From NCBI RefSeq assembly GCF_001613245.1, contig NZ_BDBZ01000046.1, positions 51,858 through 115,857 on the forward strand: a stretch of 64,000 nucleotides of DNA, in the 5' to 3' direction. Origin of the DNA: Nocardia speluncae NBRC 108251 (GTDB lineage: Bacteria > Actinomycetota > Actinomycetes > Mycobacteriales > Mycobacteriaceae). Within the stretch, counting starts at the first letter, position 1. The number at the start of each line of letters is the position of its first letter. This document shows, piece after piece, positions 16,734 to 25,155 of this stretch. Under the pieces are notes generated by a model. It was not told the origin of the DNA. It searched no databases and was given only the letters and a program-made list of their open reading frames with translations. The position numbers and the translations under genes were made by a program.

Positions 16734-17717
16734 ATGCGGGTGCTGATCACCGGCGCCACCGGATTCGTCGGCGCCTGGACCGCCAAAGCCGTACACGACC
16801 GCGGACACCGGGTGCGGTTACTTGTTCGCGACCCCGCCCGGCTGGCGCCGATCGCGGCGGCACTGGGATTCGACGCCACCGACGTGGTGCGCGGGGATAT
16901 GACCGACCCGGATCGGGTGCGCGAAGCCCTCGACGGTTGTGACGCCGTGGTGCACGCCGCCGCGGTCGTGGCACTGCGGGCCGATGCGGCCGACGACATG
17001 ATCCGGGCCAACCTCGCCGGCGCGCGTAATGTGCTGGGCCACGCGGCCGCTCGCGGTATCGATCCGATCGTGTACGTATCGAGCATGACGGCCCTGTGGC
17101 ACCCGCATTGCCCGCTGCTGCACGCCGATCTGCCACCGGCGGGCGGCAACGACGGTTACGCCACCTCCAAGGCACGTGTAGAGCAGTACGCCCGGGACCT
17201 GCAGCAGCAGGGCGCGCCCGTGGTGGTGACCTATCCGAGTTGCCTCGTGGGCCCGGCCGCCGGGGATCAGTTCGGGGAATCCGGTGAGGCGGTCGCCGCG
17301 TTCGTCCGTGTCGGCATTCCGGGGCGCGGCGCGGCCTTCACGATCGGCGACGTCCGCGACCTCGCCGAGACCCATGTCCGGCTTCTCGAACCCGGCCGCG
17401 GCCCGCGACGCTACGTCCTGGGCGGACACCACGTCACGGGCGCCGAGTTGGCCGATCTGCTGACCGATATCACCGGTCGGCGGGTCCGCTACTACAGTGT
17501 TCCCGACAGCGTGCTCGTCGCCGCCGGTAAATTCGCGGACCGGTTCCGGAATCTGCTGCCGCCCAGTATGAGTCAACTCAGCGAGACCGCGATCCGCTAT
17601 CTGACCGACTCTCCACCCACAGACGACGCCCCGGCCGAACGCGAGCTAGGCATCACGTTCCGGCCCGTCCGCGAGACGTTGTCGGATATGCTTGCCGATC
17701 GCCGCCGGCGCCGATAA
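16734..17717 (+). CDS. NAD-dependent epimerase/dehydratase (extended SDR)
   Basis: The 327-residue protein starts MRVLITGATGFVGAWTAKAV with the TGxxGxxG nucleotide motif (residues 6-13), followed by VVHAAAVV and YVSSMTALW. The usual YxxxK reads GYATSKARVEQYA (Tyr near 142, Lys near 146). It resembles dihydroflavonol reductase/3-beta-hydroxysteroid dehydrogenase-like extended SDRs of actinomycetes. It follows the mycofactocin-type SDR by 9 bases and ends before a strong bidirectional hairpin. Role is inferred as a second dehydrogenation or reduction in the same pathway. Confidence 0.9.
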   Translation: MRVLITGATGFVGAWTAKAVHDRGHRVRLLVRDPARLAPIAAALGFDATDVVRGDMTDPDRVREALDGCDAVVHAAAVVALRADAADDMIRANLAGARNVLGHAAARGIDPIVYVSSMTALWHPHCPLLHADLPPAGGNDGYATSKARVEQYARDLQQQGAPVVVTYPSCLVGPAAGDQFGESGEAVAAFVRVGIPGRGAAFTIGDVRDLAETHVRLLEPGRGPRRYVLGGHHVTGAELADLLTDITGRRVRYYSVPDSVLVAAGKFADRFRNLLPPSMSQLSETAIRYLTDSPPTDDAPAERELGITFRPVRETLSDMLADRRRRR

Positions 17718-17807
17718 GGGCGCCCGAAACCCGGGGTCGGACCCGGCCTCTTCGGCACGGAGCCAGGTCGTTTCGGTTGTCGCCGCTGTGGGCTCGGCTC
17801 CGCCGCT

Positions 17808-17845
17808 ACTACATCCACGATCGGCCGGGCGATCGTGGATGTAGT
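17808..17845. terminator. Bidirectional hairpin between convergent genes
   Basis: A perfect 16-base stem (17808-17823 pairing with 17830-17845) with a 6-base GCCGGG loop lies between the convergent epimerase (stop 17717) and OYE-type gene (stop 17862). There is no T-run, as usual in actinomycetes, so intrinsic termination is inferred from position and stem strength. Confidence 0.8.
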
Positions 17846-17861
17846 GCGCGCGGTCGCGCGT

Positions 17862-19976
17862 TCACAGCTTCGTCGCGACCTGCCACGCTGTGTGAATCGC
17901 GCCCTGAATGTAATCGACCTGTGCGGCGTCGCCCACCACGTGCACCTCGGAGACAACACCTTCCAGTGCCTGGGCCAGTTGCGCCTGGGCGGAAACCTCC
18001 GACGCGACGACGACCATATCCGCCGGAGCCGTCGAGGTTTTGTCGCCGACGGTGAACTCGACGCGCTTCTCGGTGATTCGCTGCACAGTGGCCTGGCGAT
18101 GGATCTGCACGCCCGACTCGTTCGCATGCCGGACAGCGGTCCAGCGCCGCGGCAGCGCCATCGGCACGCCGAGCTGACTGCCTTCTTCGAGCAGAGTTAC
18201 GTTGCGGCCGCGTTCGGCGAGGAACTCCGAAAGTTCCAGACCGACAAGCGAGCCGCCGATCACGACGACGTTCTTACCCATCGGCAGGAACGTGCGGGTG
18301 ACGGTGCGGATCGCGGCCGCGCTCTTGGTGATACCCGACAGCTTGCCGAGTTTGGCGATGGTCCGCAGCAGGGGCGGCACTTGCGAAACATCTCCGGAGC
18401 CGGTCATCAAGGCGCGCAATGTATCGCCGGTGTGTACATGCGGCAGATCGCTGCCGGGTACCGCGGGCCGGCCACGCACCGCGCCGGTGGCGACGACGAC
18501 CGCATCCGGTCGCAGTGCCCGGATCGAGTCCACCGTGGCCTCGGTCTTCAAGCGGATATCGATCCCCGGACGCTGGACCTGTACCTTCAGCCAGTCCAGC
18601 AGCATCTGGTTGTCCGGAGTGGTGAGACCGGAGAACCAGAGTGTGCCGCCGAGCCGATCGGATTTGTCCAGTACCGTCACGCGATGCCCGCGTTCCGCGG
18701 CGACCCGGGCGGCCTCGAGTCCGCCGGGGCCCGCACCGACGACCACCACATGTTTGCGTGCGGTGGCAGGCAGTAGGGGGAGCAGCTTCTCGTTGCCCAG
18801 TGCGGGGTTCACCGCGCAGAGGGGAGTGTCATCCCAGAAGTTCTCCTGAACGCACACATAGCAGTTGATACAGGGACGGACCTGTTCCGGCGTGCCCGCC
18901 CGGAGCTTGTTCACCAGGTCCGGATCGGCCAGAAGTTGCCGGCCCATTGCCACGAAATCGGTGGTGCCCTCCGCGATCGCCTGTTCGCCGACCTCCGGCA
19001 GTACTCGCCCGACGGCGATCACCGGGATGGATACGGCCTTCTTCACCGCGGCCGCGAGGTCCGTGTAGGCGCCGACCTGGTCGGGCAGCGGGCCGTCGGT
19101 GAAGTTGGAGAACGGGTTACGGCCCCACCCGGTGACGTGGATGGCGTCGGCGCCGGCTGCCTCGAACAGTGCCGCTGCCTGCACGGCCTCCTCGTTGGTC
19201 AGTGCGCCTTCCTCGCCGAATTCCCGGCCGGCGACGCGCACCAGGATCGCGACGGAACCGCCGACCTCCGCCTCGACCGCGCGGATCACCTCTACCGCCA
19301 ACCGCGCCCGGTTCTCGAGAGTGCCACCGTATTCGTCGGTGCGTTTGTTGTCCGCGCGGCTCAGGAAAGCGCCGAGCACATAGCCGTGCGCCACATGGAT
19401 CTCGACCGCATCCCCGCCGGCATCGCGCACCCGTCCCGCGGCCTCGGCGAAGCAGCGCGCCAGCCAGTCGATATCGTCTTTGGTGGCCTCGTGATATGTG
19501 GGCCGTTTGCCGCCCGCGACGGCTGCCATCTTCTGCAATTCGCCGGGCGTGTTGTCGGCCAGTGCGGATCGGTCCGGCGGTGCGGACGGTGCCGACGGAA
19601 CAAGCAGCGGACGGCCCTGGAGCGTATCGATCCGAGCTACCTTGCCGTGATGGGTCATCTGCACGCACAACTTGCTGCCCGCCGCGTGGACCGCGTCGGC
19701 GAGAGCCGTCAACCCCGGCAGGAACCGGTCATCGGAGAGTCCGGGCTCCTTGGTGCTCGTGCAGCCGATCGGGAAGGCGACGGCGGCGGCGCCGGTGATG
19801 ATAAGCCCGGCCCCGCCGGCCGCGCGGGCGGCGAAATGGTCGATATCGCCCTGCTCGATCTCGCCGTCCTCGCAGAGGTTCATATCCATCGCGGGCAAGA
19901 CCACGCGGTTGGCCAGCGAAACCGGGCCGATGGTCCCGGGGGCGAGCAGATGCGGGAAGGTCCTGGTGCGGGTCAC
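17862..19976 (-). CDS. OYE/2,4-dienoyl-CoA-reductase-type FMN-4Fe4S-FAD oxidoreductase
   Basis: The 704-residue protein has an N-terminal old-yellow-enzyme barrel (about 1-350, with VQMTHHGK and HVAHGYVLGAFLS, where the HVAHGY pair binds substrate). A 4Fe-4S site follows with Cys369, Cys372, Cys375 and Cys387. The C-terminal FAD/NAD modules carry VVVVGAGPGGLEAA (about 411) and VVVIGGSLVGLELSE (about 566). This is the FadH/trimethylamine-dehydrogenase architecture that reduces enoyl or dienoyl bonds, including in steroid-like CoA esters. The GTG start has no Shine-Dalgarno; a possible -10 TAACTT lies about 8 bases before it, so translation may be leaderless. It is divergent from the P450 at 20100. 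Confidence 0.92.
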   Translation of the reverse strand: MTRTRTFPHLLAPGTIGPVSLANRVVLPAMDMNLCEDGEIEQGDIDHFAARAAGGAGLIITGAAAVAFPIGCTSTKEPGLSDDRFLPGLTALADAVHAAGSKLCVQMTHHGKVARIDTLQGRPLLVPSAPSAPPDRSALADNTPGELQKMAAVAGGKRPTYHEATKDDIDWLARCFAEAAGRVRDAGGDAVEIHVAHGYVLGAFLSRADNKRTDEYGGTLENRARLAVEVIRAVEAEVGGSVAILVRVAGREFGEEGALTNEEAVQAAALFEAAGADAIHVTGWGRNPFSNFTDGPLPDQVGAYTDLAAAVKKAVSIPVIAVGRVLPEVGEQAIAEGTTDFVAMGRQLLADPDLVNKLRAGTPEQVRPCINCYVCVQENFWDDTPLCAVNPALGNEKLLPLLPATARKHVVVVGAGPGGLEAARVAAERGHRVTVLDKSDRLGGTLWFSGLTTPDNQMLLDWLKVQVQRPGIDIRLKTEATVDSIRALRPDAVVVATGAVRGRPAVPGSDLPHVHTGDTLRALMTGSGDVSQVPPLLRTIAKLGKLSGITKSAAAIRTVTRTFLPMGKNVVVIGGSLVGLELSEFLAERGRNVTLLEEGSQLGVPMALPRRWTAVRHANESGVQIHRQATVQRITEKRVEFTVGDKTSTAPADMVVVASEVSAQAQLAQALEGVVSEVHVVGDAAQVDYIQGAIHTAWQVATKL

Positions 19977-20099
19977 GAGTAGAAGTTAGACGGTCCGCCG
20001 ACCTCGTGATCGCGCTGTTCCCGATCACCGAGACCTGGCGGGCGCGGTATATGCCGGTATCGCGCGAAAGCCGCCGGTCTTATGCCTAGGATCCGTCCG

Positions 20100-21344
20100 G
20101 TGACGATTTCCGACCGCCTATCGCCCCGGGCTCCGCACAGTTCACCGACCGATACCGACGGCCCGCGGATTGCGTTGTACGCACCGGAATTCGCGGTCGA
20201 CCCGCACAGCATCTACCGCACGATGCGGGAGCAGCACGGCTCCCTGGTGCCGGTGGAGGTGGCGCCGGGCGTGCCCGCGACGCTGGTGATCGGCTACTAC
20301 ACGGCGCTGCGTATCTACAACGATCCGGACCATTTCCCGGCCGACCCGCGCACCTGGCAGCGCGATATTCCGGCAGATTGCCCGGTGCTGCCCCTCATGC
20401 AGTGGCGGCCCAACGCCCGGCGTAACGACGGCAGCGCGCACGCACGCTATCGGCAGGCCATCGCCGCGGGCCTGGGCGAGGTCGACCCGTTCAATCTGCA
20501 CGAGACCGTGGAGCGGGTCGCTGTTCCGCTGATCAACTCGTTCTGCGGCGACGGATCGGCGGACCTGATCGAGCAGTACGCGTTTCCGCTCACCTTCGCC
20601 GTGCTGAACGCGGTGCTGGGTTGTCCCACCGAGATCGCGCAGCGGGCGGCGGCCGGAATGGCGGCGATGTTCGAGGGCGTCGGCGCCGGAGGGGGTGCCG
20701 AATTGCTCATGACCTCGCTGCTGGAGCTGATCGAGCTCAAACGAGCCGAACCCGGCGACGATGTCACTACCCGGATGATGCAGCATCCGAGCGCATTGAG
20801 CGAGCCGGAGATCGTGAACCAGGTGGCCACCCTGTACGGGGCGGGGATCGAACCGCTGCAGAATCTGATTGTCAACGCGCTGCGGTTGATGCTCACCGAC
20901 GAGCAGTTCGGGGACAGCGCGCTCGACGGCAGCCTGTCCACCCGGGACGCGCTGGACGAGGTGCTGTTCAACGATCCGCCGATGGCGAATTTCTGTTTCA
21001 CCTTCCCGAAACAGCCGATCCTCATCGAGGGTGTCTGGTTGCCGGCCCACCAACCCGTGATCATCAGCATGGCGGCCTGCAATACCGATCCGGTGATCGG
21101 GTCCAACCGGCATGCGGGTAACCGTGCGCATCTGGCATTCGGTGGTGGCCCGCACGTGTGCCCGGCCAGTTCACTGGCCTACTCGATAGCTCAGGACGCC
21201 ATCGACCAATTGCTCGACAGCCTGCCCGAGATCCGGCTCGGAGTACCTGCCGATGAGCTGACCTGGCGGACCGGCGCGTTTCATCGGGCGTTGACCACGT
21301 TGCCGGTCGTGTTCCCGCCGTCGCCGCCGCTGTCGCCGGTATAG
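20100..21344 (+). CDS. CYP157-like cytochrome P450 lacking the ExxR arginine
   Basis: The 414-residue P450 keeps the haem loop FGGGPHVCPASS with Cys354. The K-helix, normally ExxR, reads Glu287-Val-Leu-Phe290 in DEVLFNDPPMANF, and the I-helix reads LYGAGIEPLQN rather than AGxDT. These features are known from the CYP157/conservon P450s of Streptomyces, which also lack the ExxR arginine. No conservon genes (histidine kinase, roadblock, DUF742, GTPase) are near. GTG at 20100 has AGGA 6 bases upstream; ATG at 20082 is the alternative. It ends 3 bases from a convergent TetR gene. Redox partner and substrate unknown. Confidence 0.85.
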   Translation: MTISDRLSPRAPHSSPTDTDGPRIALYAPEFAVDPHSIYRTMREQHGSLVPVEVAPGVPATLVIGYYTALRIYNDPDHFPADPRTWQRDIPADCPVLPLMQWRPNARRNDGSAHARYRQAIAAGLGEVDPFNLHETVERVAVPLINSFCGDGSADLIEQYAFPLTFAVLNAVLGCPTEIAQRAAAGMAAMFEGVGAGGGAELLMTSLLELIELKRAEPGDDVTTRMMQHPSALSEPEIVNQVATLYGAGIEPLQNLIVNALRLMLTDEQFGDSALDGSLSTRDALDEVLFNDPPMANFCFTFPKQPILIEGVWLPAHQPVIISMAACNTDPVIGSNRHAGNRAHLAFGGGPHVCPASSLAYSIAQDAIDQLLDSLPEIRLGVPADELTWRTGAFHRALTTLPVVFPPSPPLSPV

Positions 21345-21347
21345 CCG

Positions 21348-22007
21348 TCAGGTCTCGCGCAGCCGGGCGACGTTGTTCAGCCAGTCGTCGACGACCCGGT
21401 CGGCCAGGGTCGAATCGGCGCGCAGCAGCCGGGTGAGTTCGAGGCCGCGTACGAGGGCCATGAGCGATTCGAACGCTGTCCGGGCCGATTCGGGATCGGG
21501 GATACCGGCATGCCGCTCGAAATGGGTCCGCAGTGCGGCCCCCAGCCGTTTCTCGGCAGGTAGCAATGCGTCGCGTAACTGTGGGTCGGTGCGGGACGCG
21601 GCCCACAGTTCCATTGCCGCCTGAAAGGGTGGTCCGGTCATTGCCGACCGGACCGCGTGCACCATCTTCGGGAGGCTCTCCGGCCCGTCGCCCAGGCCGT
21701 CGACGAGTTCGCCGAAATCGTCCAGGCGCCGGTCGGCGATATGGTGGATCGCGGCGACCAGCAACTCCGATTTCGACGCGAAATGATGCAGGAGCGCGCC
21801 TCGCGAGACGCCCGCTTGCTCCTGAATCCGTTGCGTGGTCGTGCCTGCGTAGCCGTGATCGACCAGGCATCGGATCGTCGCGTCGAGCAGAGCTGCGTGG
21901 GTTTTCGCGTGTTGTTCTCTACGGGTCAGGCCGCCGGTCCGGGCCACCGCTTGTGCGGAGCCCCGCCGCACAGGGCCGGCTCCGGAAGTCACCGGCTTCC
22001 TGGTCAC
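21348..22007 (-). CDS. TetR-family regulator of the enoyl-CoA hydratase operon
   Basis: The 219-residue protein has the TetR HTH in AALLDATIRCLVDHGYAGTTTQRIQEQ and GVSRGALLHHFASKSELL (about residues 38-83), preceded by a 30-residue basic tail. Its GTG start overlaps the acyl-CoA synthetase stop in a GTGA arrangement, so it is the last gene of the hydratase-ligase-regulator operon. The perfect palindrome at 24552-24569 before that operon is its likely binding site, giving autoregulated control by a CoA ester or related ligand. That link is inference. Confidence 0.88.
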   Translation of the reverse strand: MTRKPVTSGAGPVRRGSAQAVARTGGLTRREQHAKTHAALLDATIRCLVDHGYAGTTTQRIQEQAGVSRGALLHHFASKSELLVAAIHHIADRRLDDFGELVDGLGDGPESLPKMVHAVRSAMTGPPFQAAMELWAASRTDPQLRDALLPAEKRLGAALRTHFERHAGIPDPESARTAFESLMALVRGLELTRLLRADSTLADRVVDDWLNNVARLRET

Positions 22008-23611
22008 AGGGCGCGGAGCCGGCCGTCGGCGATCAGATCACGCAGCCGGAATTTCTGGAGTTTGCCCATCGCGTTCACAGGAAAGCTCTCGACGGTGTAC
22101 CAGGATTTCGGGGTTTTGTGCGGGGCGAGACGCTCCCGTAGGTAGTCCTGTAGCTCGGCCGGTATGGGAGCCGGTTGGGCCGGATCCGGCCGGACCACCG
22201 CCGTCACGGCTTCGCCCCAGATTTCATCGGGCAGGCCGAGTACGACGGCGTCGATGAGTGCGGGATGCGCAGCCAGGGCTTCCTCGATTTCGCGGGGATA
22301 GATGTTCTCCCCGCCGCGGATGATCATATCCTTGAGCCGGCCGGTGACGCGGACGTAGCCGCGGGCATCCATCGTCCCGAGATCGCCGGTGTGCAGCCGG
22401 CCCTCGGCATCGATCGCCCGCGCCGTTTCGGCGGGCATCTCGAGATATTCGATCATCTGCTGGTAGCCGCGGGCGCAGATCTCGCCCTCGACCCCGAGGG
22501 GTTGCACCGCGCCGGTGGCGGGATCGCGGATGGAGACCTCGACTCCGGGAAGCGGTCGGCCCGCCGTGAACAGGTTGTCGTCACGGCTGTCGGCGGGACT
22601 CGTCTGGCACACGATCGGCCCGAGCTCGGTCTGGCCGTAGACCGCACTGGTCGCGGCACCGCAGACCTGCGCCCAACCGTCCACCAGTGCAGGCGGCACG
22701 GCATCGCCCCCGGACATCACGACCCGCAGCGCACCGAGATCGAACTCGGCCAGTCCGGGGTAGCCGAGGAGGGCGTGCAGCATGGCAGGCACACCACCGT
22801 AGATCTCGGCGCGGTGATCCTGGATCGCCGCCAGCATTGTCGCCGGATCGAAGACTTCGGCGAGGACGAGTGTGGCCCGCTGATACGTCGATCCCAGCGC
22901 GGCCAGACCGCACCCCGCAGTATGGAACAGCGGCAGCCCGGTGGCAAAGGTCGCTCCCGGTGTGGCGCCGCAGCGGTCGCGGACGAAGGCGGCATTGGTC
23001 ACCATCGACCGGTGCGCCAGTACCGCCGGTTTCGCGCGCCCGGTGGTGCCGGAGGTGAACTGGATCTGGGTGGCGGAGCGCGGATCCACCACCGGCAATT
23101 GCCCGCGCTTCTCGGTGCCGCGGACCTCGTCCAGCCAGCCGTCGAAGGTTACGGCCGCGCGCACGGCGGGCACTGCGGGGAGTACGGCGTGGACCTGGGC
23201 CGCCATATTCGTGCCGCGGAAGCTGTCGGTGTAGAAGATGCCGGCCGCATGCGACCGGCCGAGCGCGTATTCGAGTTCGGGCCCGCGCAGGGCGGGGTTG
23301 GCCGTGACGAGCACCAGCCCGGCGAGTGCGGCGCCGTACTGCAGCACGAGCCATTCGGGGACGTTCGGCGCCCACACCGCGATATGTTCACCCGGCCGGA
23401 ACCGGTCGAGCAGCCAGGCAGCCGCGCGTTCGGCGTCCTCGCGTAACTCTGCGTAGGTCCAGGTGCGGGCGCTGCGTTGCGGAGCGACGGACACCAGCGC
23501 AAGCTGATCAGGTGCTTCGGCGGCGGCTTGCCGGAGCAGTTCGCCCACCGTGAGTTCGAGAACCGGCCGGCTGATATCGACCGGCCACACCGATTCGGTG
23601 AGCGCGATCAT
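22004..23611 (-). CDS. AMP-dependent acyl-CoA synthetase
   Basis: The 535-residue adenylating enzyme has the P-loop IQFTSGTTGRAKPAVLAHR (about 177-195), the A5-type block YGQTELGP, LHTGDLGTMD and the hinge/lysine region TGRLKDMIIRGGENIYP. The catalytic lysine is near the C-terminus in VNAMGKLQKF. It forms an acyl-AMP, then an acyl-CoA. The ATG at 23611 overlaps the hydratase stop by 4 bases (ATGA), and its own stop overlaps the TetR start, so the three genes are translationally coupled. The carboxylate activated is unknown but is probably the substrate of the catabolic block. Confidence 0.92.
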   Translation of the reverse strand: MIALTESVWPVDISRPVLELTVGELLRQAAAEAPDQLALVSVAPQRSARTWTYAELREDAERAAAWLLDRFRPGEHIAVWAPNVPEWLVLQYGAALAGLVLVTANPALRGPELEYALGRSHAAGIFYTDSFRGTNMAAQVHAVLPAVPAVRAAVTFDGWLDEVRGTEKRGQLPVVDPRSATQIQFTSGTTGRAKPAVLAHRSMVTNAAFVRDRCGATPGATFATGLPLFHTAGCGLAALGSTYQRATLVLAEVFDPATMLAAIQDHRAEIYGGVPAMLHALLGYPGLAEFDLGALRVVMSGGDAVPPALVDGWAQVCGAATSAVYGQTELGPIVCQTSPADSRDDNLFTAGRPLPGVEVSIRDPATGAVQPLGVEGEICARGYQQMIEYLEMPAETARAIDAEGRLHTGDLGTMDARGYVRVTGRLKDMIIRGGENIYPREIEEALAAHPALIDAVVLGLPDEIWGEAVTAVVRPDPAQPAPIPAELQDYLRERLAPHKTPKSWYTVESFPVNAMGKLQKFRLRDLIADGRLRAL

Positions 23612-24507
23612 CGCCGCTGCTCCAGCTCGCGTTTCATCCGCTCGATATCGTCGTCGGCCGGGATATCGCCGCCGCCGTCCGGGATGAACCGGCCCGTATC
23701 GCGCCACTGGACCGCGGCGTCGAAACCGTGTTGCTGGGCGAAATCGACGAACCAGCGGCCTTCGGGGGAGTGGCGGGTGATGCCGTCGAAGAGGATCGCG
23801 AGGTTCTGCGTCGTTTGCAGGCCCATATTGTCGTAGGCCTGGTTGATCATCATCTTCTGCATGACCAGCTGATTGGTGGGGACGCCGGCCATCCGGTCGA
23901 CGAGTTCTTCGACCGCGGTATCGAGTTCGGCCGCCGGTACGGCGTCGATGACCAGCCCCCACTCCCGGGCCCGGATCCCGTCGATGGTGTCACCGGTGAG
24001 CAGCATCCGCTTCGCGCGTTCGGCGCCGAGGCGATACACCCACATCGCGGTGGTGGGGCAGCCCCATACCCGGGCCGGCATATAGCCGATCCGCGCGTCC
24101 TCCGCCATGACGACGAGATCGCAGGACAGCGCGATATCGCTGCCGCCCGCGACGGCGTAGCCGTGTACTTTCGCGACGGTCGGTTTGGCCGAACGCCACA
24201 GCGAGAAGAAGTGCTCGGTATTGGTTTTCATCATCCGGAAATCCTTGATCGGATCCCAGACCGCGCCCTGGTGTTCCGCGCCGCCTTCGGCATAGAGCTT
24301 CAGATCGTAGCCCGCGCAGAAGGCGCGGCCGGCTCCCTGGACCACGATGACGCGCACCGAATCATCGGCGTTCGCCGCGGCGACGGCGTCGCCGATTTCG
24401 CGAGCCATCTCGCCGGTGATCGCATTCAGCCGCTCGGGCCGGTTCAGGGTGAGGTAGGCGCGATGGTCGCGTACTGCGTAGTCGACCGTGGTCCCGGCGA
24501 AGGTCAT
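23608..24507 (-). CDS. Enoyl-CoA hydratase/isomerase family protein
   Basis: The 299-residue crotonase-fold enzyme has AYLTLNRPERLNAI near the N-terminus, the oxyanion-hole region GAGRAFCAGYDLKL (about 56-69) and AGGSDIALSCDLVVMAEDARIGY (about 121-143). The family catalyses hydration or isomerisation of enoyl-CoA or related CoA chemistry; the exact catalytic acids are not obvious, so the reaction is not assigned. It is the first gene of an operon with the ligase and TetR regulator. A perfect 18-base palindrome lies 45 bases upstream. The C-terminus has a longer acidic/basic tail than minimal hydratases. Confidence 0.9.
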   Translation of the reverse strand: MTFAGTTVDYAVRDHRAYLTLNRPERLNAITGEMAREIGDAVAAANADDSVRVIVVQGAGRAFCAGYDLKLYAEGGAEHQGAVWDPIKDFRMMKTNTEHFFSLWRSAKPTVAKVHGYAVAGGSDIALSCDLVVMAEDARIGYMPARVWGCPTTAMWVYRLGAERAKRMLLTGDTIDGIRAREWGLVIDAVPAAELDTAVEELVDRMAGVPTNQLVMQKMMINQAYDNMGLQTTQNLAILFDGITRHSPEGRWFVDFAQQHGFDAAVQWRDTGRFIPDGGGDIPADDDIERMKRELEQRR

Positions 24508-24551
24508 CTCGGCGTTCCTGTCTGGGCGGCGAAGGTTCCGAGAACGGTTTC

Positions 24552-24569
24552 ACAGTCCGATCGGACTGT
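24552..24569. promoter_or_regulatory. Perfect 18-base palindromic operator
   Basis: ACAGTCCGA (24552-24560) is followed directly by its exact reverse complement TCGGACTGT (24561-24569). It sits upstream of the hydratase-ligase-TetR operon and downstream of the SnoaL-like gene, typical of a TetR operator. The TetR encoded at 21348-22007 is the natural candidate. Confidence 0.75.
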
Positions 24570-24585
24570 CAATGAAAAGTTCGGG

Positions 24586-25038
24586 TCACCGGCCCGAACG
24601 GGTCACCGGCACGTCCTCGGCGAAATCGACCACGAGTTCCCGGCGGGAGAACAACCAGATGCCGTCGGAGCGCTCGAAGGTGTCCCGATAGCGCATCGCG
24701 ATCCGGTTGTCCCGATGACCGTCACCGCGTGCGTAGATATGGTGCGCCGTGCAGTAGGTTTCGGCGTGCGCGCGGCCTGCGGTATCGGCCTCGGCCACCT
24801 GTTGTCCGACGATATGCCGGGTCGCCACCAGGTGCGATACCGCCCCCACCACCGATCGGGCCACTGTCTCCCGGCCGCGCAGTTCGGCCGGTGCGTCCGT
24901 TCTGTTCAGTTCGGCCGGTAGTACGACCACCACATCGGGGGTACACAGGGCGGCGACCGCCGCGGCGTCCCGGCGGTCGATGGCCAGGGCATAGCGCGCC
25001 GCGAGCGTGGTCAGGGCAAGCCGGTCGGCAGGGTCCAT
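24586..25038 (-). CDS. SnoaL-like/NTF2-fold protein
   Basis: The 150-residue protein has the SnoaL_4 layout: an N-terminal helix pair LTTLAARYALAIDRRDAAAVAALCTPDVVVV, then a cone of beta strands ending MRYRDTFERSDGIWLFSRRELVVDF. Such small enzymes act as hydratases, isomerases or dehydratases on polyketide or steroid-like rings, or are non-catalytic; no catalytic residue is assigned. A 7-base hairpin (24579-24585 with 24593-24599) overlaps the stop and may separate it from the downstream operon. It is divergent from the SDR at 25156. A similar SnoaL-like gene lies at 41228 and another at 46707. Confidence 0.82.
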   Translation of the reverse strand: MDPADRLALTTLAARYALAIDRRDAAAVAALCTPDVVVVLPAELNRTDAPAELRGRETVARSVVGAVSHLVATRHIVGQQVAEADTAGRAHAETYCTAHHIYARGDGHRDNRIAMRYRDTFERSDGIWLFSRRELVVDFAEDVPVTRSGR

Positions 25039-25155
25039 CGTTGTATCTCAGCGCGGATCGGCGCCGGAACCCAGGGGGCCTCTCGCTGGGTGAGACTTGG
25101 GTGGCCGCATCGCGTGCGAGTACCGCAGGCTGCCCCCGGAAGAGGAGGCATGCAT

